Below, piece by piece: positions 58,235-64,000 of a stretch of DNA of 64,000 bases. A program made the position numbers and the translations under genes. This DNA comes from Guadua angustifolia (taxonomy: Eukaryota > Streptophyta > Magnoliopsida > Poales > Poaceae). The notes beneath the pieces are model-generated. The model worked only from the letters and a program-made list of their open reading frames with translations, had not been told where the DNA came from and made no database searches. Each line of letters opens with the position of its first letter. Positions within the stretch are counted from its first letter, which is position 1. Location of the stretch: positions 84,976,263 to 85,040,262 of the forward strand of contig CM070500.1 of NCBI GenBank assembly GCA_036346375.1, read 5' to 3'.

Positions 58235-58613
58235 CAGGGTTCAAAATATCGAAATTTCAATTTTTCAAATGCTTCTTGATTTTCAATTATCGGCAAAAAC
58301 TGGTTGAAAATTGCCAAAAACCGAAGATTAAGAAATCAAAATTTTTGGAAAAAAAAATCAACAAAATAAAAAGTCAACAGGTCAATTGAATGTTTCTTAG
58401 AGCTGATTTGTTTTAAGTGATTTGCGCTCGATTTTCACCGAAAATAAAAAATTGAGTGATTTTCACCGATTATTAACGGGTTGACGTCGCATAATTTTTT
58501 TTCTAGTTTTTTTTAATTGGATTGGTTTACCGAATGGTTTCTAATACCGAGCTGACTCGATACGGCCGATAATCGCGATATTCAAGCGATTATCAACGAT
58601 ATTTTGAACCCTG
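58235..58613. mobile_element. hAT-type MITE, 379 bp
   Basis: Perfect 17-bp terminal inverted repeats CAGGGTTCAAAATATCG and CGATATTTTGAACCCTG. The 8-bp flanks GTCACATC and GTCGCTTC agree at six positions. A truncated relative lies at 33488-33830. Confidence 0.78.
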
Positions 58614-59002
58614 GTCGCTTCCTATTTGGATGACATGTAGTTCTTGTTCAGTCATGACGTGTAATCTTGGTCTGATTATAGTGATTTTGTTGTCCCATGC
58701 TATCAAAATTTAGTACAAGACATGCCACAAAGTCGCATGCTATTGATGTGTTTGGAAGGGCACTGTGATGCAAAACTCTTCCACACAATTACTTGGTGTT
58801 AGTATAGTCTGTACAAGATATATGCTTGTTCTTGTGTTTACTTTATTCAGTATAAGACAATGCTATTATTTTATGCTTTAACTTATCTTTCAGTAAGCAT
58901 TTCTTTAATTGTGGTCCTGTTTCTGAGTTTTTCGATTCTCTTCTGGATTTTCTGAGTTTTTTTGGATGGCTAGGATTTTTATCCTCCTCGCTACTTAAGC
59001 AG

Positions 59003-62000
59003 TGTGACGGACCGCTTTTTTGAAGTGCGTATAAAACCCTCATGACTACCGAGATTTTAGGCTGCGGGTAACCAAGTGTACATTGCTTGATAAAAGAGCA
59101 AATGCGAATATTCTATAGATGAAATAAGGCCTAACGGCCAAGGTTTTACAAAAGGTGCTAGCTTAGCAAGAATACATCTGAGAACATCCACAGAAACGCT
59201 TGAGCAGATAGATCAAGGCCTCCAAAACAAAATAGCATCGTCATCTACGGTCTTCGGAACTCGCCATCTTCGAAGGAAATCTATGGAGGGGGATTGGGAG
59301 CAAGGGTGAGTACACAACCGTACTCAACAAACCACACGGAAATTCTGAATATTACATGCAGGGGTAACCAAAGGTAGGCACAGGTTTTAAGTATTGTGGA
59401 TGCAGGTTATCAATATTAGTTTTCATCTTACATTTGAAACACAAATCATAAATAGCAATATAAATCATGGGGGGGGGTTATCTTGCAAAGTTCACCTTCA
59501 CGACAAGTTTTAATTATAAAAGCTATAGGGGCGAAGTTATAGGTATCACCCTAAATTAACTCGGCTTCATTAACCTAAGCACTACAGTATTCGAATACCA
59601 TTGATATCACTCTGCAGAGGTGCTCACTTTACCCACAAGATATCTACTGATGCGTTAGTGCCACTAGATTAACACGCAACTTTTATGCATGCTTGCGGGA
59701 CCGAGATTAACATAACCTTTCGTTGAATTTCCCTTTAGCTCCTACCCGGTGAGGTGGTTGTGCCCACATACCCCGAGATCCTACGGGCGGGAGCGGATGG
59801 GCGCCCAGTTCTGATGGACACCTCTTTGTTGTGAAAACCGTGGGCGCACCATTCCGTTCCACCCCAACAACGATGCTTTCCCATTCTTCCACGGGAATGG
59901 GGACTCGCTATAGGCATTCGAGGAAGTACAATGTCTTGAGCTATGTTGGACCAAGTCAATGAGATTGGCCTACCCAACTTGTAGTTGAGCGGAATCTGAA
60001 GTTATTTACGTTGCGAGACCTCGGTCCTTAAATGCCAAAGACTTAGCCAAATGACATACCACAAATCATTGGTACCAATCAGTACCACCACCATGCCTCA
60101 ACCCTTGGCCTCGTCATCGGTTGGGGATTGGTAAACATCCACCTCCCGTGGCCGCCCAATCATCCCCCTGCATCAGTAGCAATTTTATAAAACCAACATC
60201 ATCAAGCCATCTCTCGGAGATTTTAAGCATTTGTCTAAAAGTAATAATTGTATGAATTGCTACATCTACGAGGGTTCAATATTTTATATCTTAGGGTTAA
60301 AAAGGAATTAAGGCATAACAACAGGTTTAACATTGGGTTGTATCTAATCATGTTATTCGAAACTACCACATTTGCTAGTTTTCTAAAATAACAAAAATAA
60401 TGAAATACAAGAAATACATATATATACTATAATGGAACTGGGATCAACATGTTCAAGGAGTGTGGCTTGCCTTGCGGATTTGAGGGTTCGCCTAGTGAGA
60501 AGGGGTTGATGTCGGATCCGGTCTTCGAATAGTGATTGCTCCTGATATGGCTTCAAAGTCTGCTCCTGCTTCGAGATTCGTGTCGACGGTTGCTTCGATG
60601 TCGAATCTAGCGCGAGAAAACGCAAGCAATAAATAAGAACAAGAAAGAAAATCGGAAAGGAAAACAGAGAGAAAATGGCCGGAACAGGGTTCAAGGGTAC
60701 TTTGGGAATTTTCTGGACTTGGTTTGGCGAAACGGAGATTATATTTGGACTCAGTGGCTCCAAACAGTCAAGAATATGTATTTTTGGCATTTCTGGATTC
60801 TTGGGGATTTTTGGGAATTTTCTGGTATTTAAATTGAACTTTCGGATTTTATTTAACACTTAAATCCGAAAATCAAACTAAAATTCTGAAAAGAAAAGAA
60901 AAAGGAATTCCCGGCCAGGCGCCATGATTAGCCGTTTTTGCCCTGCAAGACAAAGGCCTCATGGCGGGAGAGCGAACCCACGGCCACCTGAGAGCAAATG
61001 CCAATGACAAGCGGGTTCGTGTCGGCGACACGAGCCTTGGTAACAAAGCAGGACCGCCGCAGCGATGAGGCGAGGCGGCGGCGTGTGGGGATCACACTAG
61101 CAGAGAGGAAATGGCGCCGACCGGCTGGGGACTATCTGTCGTGATGGAAGGAAACAGCGAGGATCGCCGGAGACGTGGAAGATGATGGTGAATGTGGCGG
61201 AGGAGAGCTCGAGAGGCGAATGGGTTGGGGAAGCTAGAGGCGTCTGGCGAACTTCGGCGATGGTTGAAAATGGCCGGAGAGAAAAGGAAATGGCGGGGTG
61301 ATGGGGAAATCTGGGGCGGAGAAGAAGCTCTCGGCGGCTCGGAAGCGGCGGAGAAGAAATGGACAAAGTGGAGTGCGGAATGCCTGAAGTGCTTGGGGAC
61401 GGCGAAATGGCATGCCGTTGGGCTTTTATATAAGCGTCTTGAGGGAGAAGCGGATGAAGGAAGAGAGTTAGCGATGGAGGGTGCTCGAGTGGCGATTCGG
61501 CGCTTAGCAAGCGGCAACCTTGAATCTTGCAGTGTCGACTTTCGCCAGCCTTGGAAGGAGAAACAGAACTTCAATTGGTTGGAGTGTAGGCGGTGTGGCG
61601 AAGTAGGTGGGCGGCGGAGGAGATGGCTCTGCCATGGGCAATGCAGCGTCGGGGCAGAACGGAGTGACTAGACGAATGATGGGCGTGTCATGTAGCCTTG
61701 TGAAGAGAGAGGCCATGGTTCATTGGTTAGGCAGACAGCGGCCTTGACGGGGTTGAGCATCGGCCATGATTCGGGAATAAACGCAGCGTCACACGGGCAA
61801 GGAACACAAGAAGAAGGGGAAGAGAAGAAGGCCGTTCGTATGCGTGGAAGGTGGGCTGCATGATTTTGGGCCGTGGTAGAGAAGTGAAAGCGGAGGCGCG
61901 AGCCCAAGCGAAGCGGAAGACCAAAAGGAAAGTGAATTGGGGTTGACTTTCCGAAAAGGAAAATTTTGAATTAAACATGATAAATTCGAAATAAATTCGG

Positions 62001-62064
62001 CAAAAATTCAAATAAATTCAAGAAATTCGGACAAAACTAATTTTGAAATTTTTGGGTTATTTCA
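59003..62064 (-). mobile_element. Second copy of the large Gypsy-type LTR (solo)
   Basis: It starts TGTGACGGACCGC and ends GGGTTATTTCA, collinear with 38738-43026 but without the 1-kb insertion (3.06 kb). Shared blocks include GGTGAGTACACAACCGTACT (about 59306), CATTGATATCACTCTGCAGA (about 59600) and ATGGCCGGA (about 60674). No matching 5-bp flanks were found (AGCAG on the left, AACGG on the right), and no primer-binding site or polypurine tract adjoins it. It may be a solo LTR with altered flanks or a rearranged copy. Confidence 0.72.
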
Positions 62065-62087
62065 AACGGCAACAGGAAGGCCAAGGG

Positions 62088-62953
62088 TAGGGATGAAAAC
62101 AGAAACGAATTTTCGACTGTTTCGGGGAAAACTAGAAACAGTATCATTTTTTCGGAAACGGAAATGTTTTGTTGGAAACGGAAACGGGAGAATTATTTCC
62201 AACGGAAACAGAAACGGAAATGAAAATTCCGTATAAATGAAACCAGAAATTCCGTCGCAAACTTGATCCAAAAAGGAGAATGGAGAATTTATATTTATTT
62301 TTAAATTAAAATAATTTTAGAAATATAAATGGTTTTATAGAAAATATCAAATAGAGTTCAAAAATACTTTGGAACATTTTGTACCTAGGAAAATTATTTC
62401 TAGAAAAATTTTGGTTTCATTTTTCATGAATAAATTAATTTTATAAATCTAAAAATAGGAAAACAGAGATTTATAAAATCTAGAAAATCCAGAATAAATC
62501 TCAAAAAATCATAAATGAACATTGAACAATAATATGCAAATTTTAGGGGATTACAACTTTATAGTTGGAGAAGCAAAAGAATGTCGATGATAATGATACG
62601 AAGAAGGATATGATGGTCTGATTTGGAAAACAAATAGCGAGCCTTGAACTAACAAACTTCAGAAAAAAACTTCCTAGTGATATCGGTGAATATAACATTG
62701 TTTTTGTGTCCGCCTTAGAGGTGGAATGAGTTACATTATTTTGCGATCATGTATATTGTGATCATATGCAATGTTCTTATGGAATTTTTTACTTTCGTTT
62801 TCGTCTCCATTCCGTTTCGCATCCGTTTCTTCTATTACCCGTTTCCGTATCCGTTTTCAGGGTTTCTGATTTCATTTTCATTATCGATAAAAAATGTGGA
62901 AACGAAAAATAAACGATCATTTATCGATCATTTCCGTTCCATTTTCATCCCTG
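62088..62953. mobile_element. hAT-type non-autonomous element, 866 bp
   Basis: The ends TAGGGATGAAAACAG and CCATTTTCATCCCTG, with 8-bp flanks GCCAAGGG (62080-62087) and GCTAAGGG (62954-62961), agree at seven of eight positions. The interior near both ends repeats GGAAACGGAAA-type units. There is no transposase. Its ends are related to the MITE at 8157-8546. Confidence 0.78.
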
Positions 62954-62961
62954 GCTAAGGG

Positions 62962-64000
62962 GCATTCCATATGTCCTCCGAACCGGTTTGGGGATTCACA
63001 ATGACAAACATTTGATCACACAATTAAGCATGTCACGGGATTAATAAACATTTGATCTAGCAAGCCACAATGACAAACATTTTGTGCGCAGGATGATCCA
63101 AATGCCACAACAAATCAATATGAGGCTCACAAAATATGTAGGAGATATCCGCCATCCCAAGTCGTTTCAGTAGTTTCTAATCGTTGGTTTCACAAGAATT
63201 GGTTCTTATATAAGACATCACTTCAATCTCTTTCATCAATAAATAAACGCCAACTCAAGATAAGGCCATGGATAGAATTAATGTTAAGACATCATCTAAG
63301 AAACCCCATTGAAAATGCCCTAAGCCGCTGTACCCCCGGTTGCTGCCCTTCCCACCGCCCAACGCTGCTGCTAGTACCGACGGTCGGTGTCTCCTCCAGC
63401 TTCGTCCTTGCCCTTCTTTCGACTTGCTTTATTGTTATTGCCAATCATCCTCCTCCGTCCCACCGAGGCAGCGTCACCAACGAGATGTTCCCATCTATCG
63501 GACGGCGCTAAGGTTCGAGAACCAGTTAAGTTGTAGTTTTCATTAAGACTGTATAGGAATCTTTTCCTCGTCCAATCTCTACACGTGACTGTTTCCGACA
63601 CTAATAGACGTACTTGATACACACTATGCACTATGTCGAAAAAAAAAGGTGTTTATTTATCAGTTACATGTTCTCTTAAAAATCGCCATTTTCTTCGTTC
63701 GTTGGATCAATATCACGTGGCCCACATCCTTTAGTAGGTAAGAAACTTTCTGTTGATGATCGAGCCTGAGTCGCTTATCGACTTAATGGGAAAAAAAAGA
63801 GATCATAATCGAACAGAGACTTTATCATCGTGGACATAGATAATGTTATATGAATAAATTTGATTTGTTAGAGGCATGCATGTCACCTTATTTATGTCTA
63901 TATAAGGGATGGCGCTAACACCGTTAAAGACGCTCTTGTCATTGCATGTGTCTATAAGGGATGGCAGGTAATGTCGTTAAAGACGCTTTTTGTCATCCAG
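62962..64000. other. Right-edge non-coding stretch with a short tandem repeat
   Basis: No gene recognised. At 63900-64000 two copies of a roughly 55-bp unit (TCTATAAGGGATGGC then CGTTAAAGACGCT) run to the window edge and may continue beyond it. Confidence 0.5.

Noticed and set aside
59003..62064. Intact Gypsy element between the two large LTR copies
   Set aside because: The two LTRs do not bound a coherent internal domain. The left one has its own TSD as a solo LTR, and genes lie between them.

Overview
This is a repeat-dense piece of a plant nuclear genome, almost certainly a grass (Poaceae). The evidence is the set of element families (Angela/BARE-like, SIRE/Maximus-like and small Copia elements, chromodomain Gypsy, Stowaway and Tourist-like MITEs), a host gene whose 5' exons are very GC-rich as is common in grasses, and standard GT-AG introns. 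I cannot name the species. No tRNA, rRNA, CRISPR array or bacterial operon was seen.

Layout. Positions 1-4757 hold two decayed, tandem pieces of a chromodomain Ty3/Gypsy polyprotein. A 1.9 kb hAT transposon with an exact 8-bp target duplication (4758-6641) follows. Next is a plant-mobile-domain (PMD) pseudogene (about 6660-10270), split by a solo Angela-type LTR (7067-8833) that itself carries a 390-bp hAT MITE. From 11828 to 22968 lies an apparently complete 11.1 kb LTR retrotransposon on the minus strand: two 3.05-3.08 kb LTRs, a primer-binding site, a polypurine tract and a 540-residue Gag, but no pol. AT-rich DNA with two MITEs (23781-24058 and 25169-25518) leads to a complete but decayed 6.6 kb Copia element (26552-33142, minus strand).

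Two host genes follow, both on the plus strand. The first (coding span 34844-44586, eight exons, 337 residues) encodes a seven-helix membrane protein of the rolling-stone-like family. Its last intron is 7.0 kb long because a 4.3 kb solo LTR and other repeats lie in it, and its last exon is isolated at 44469-44586. The second (49251-52188, eleven exons) encodes an ankyrin-repeat plus TPR protein and carries an apparent 1-nt frameshift in exon 9. Between them is a low-complexity, Helitron-like repeat region (45427-48830).

The right flank (52200-64000) has a Tourist-like MITE, a tandem site-II-type promoter-like repeat, tandem AT-rich repeats of about 160 bp, a second copy of the 38.7 kb LTR family (59003-62064) and two more hAT MITEs.

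The most interesting items are: the gag-only element, whose non-coding interior repeats a sequence matching its own LTR/primer-binding-site junction; a 1-kb insertion in the solo LTR flanked by a 197-bp tandem duplication, the signature of patch-mediated break repair; a doubly palindromic MITE; and the TE-stretched intron. All joins, boundaries and repeats were read by eye from the sequence; no alignment or database search was run.
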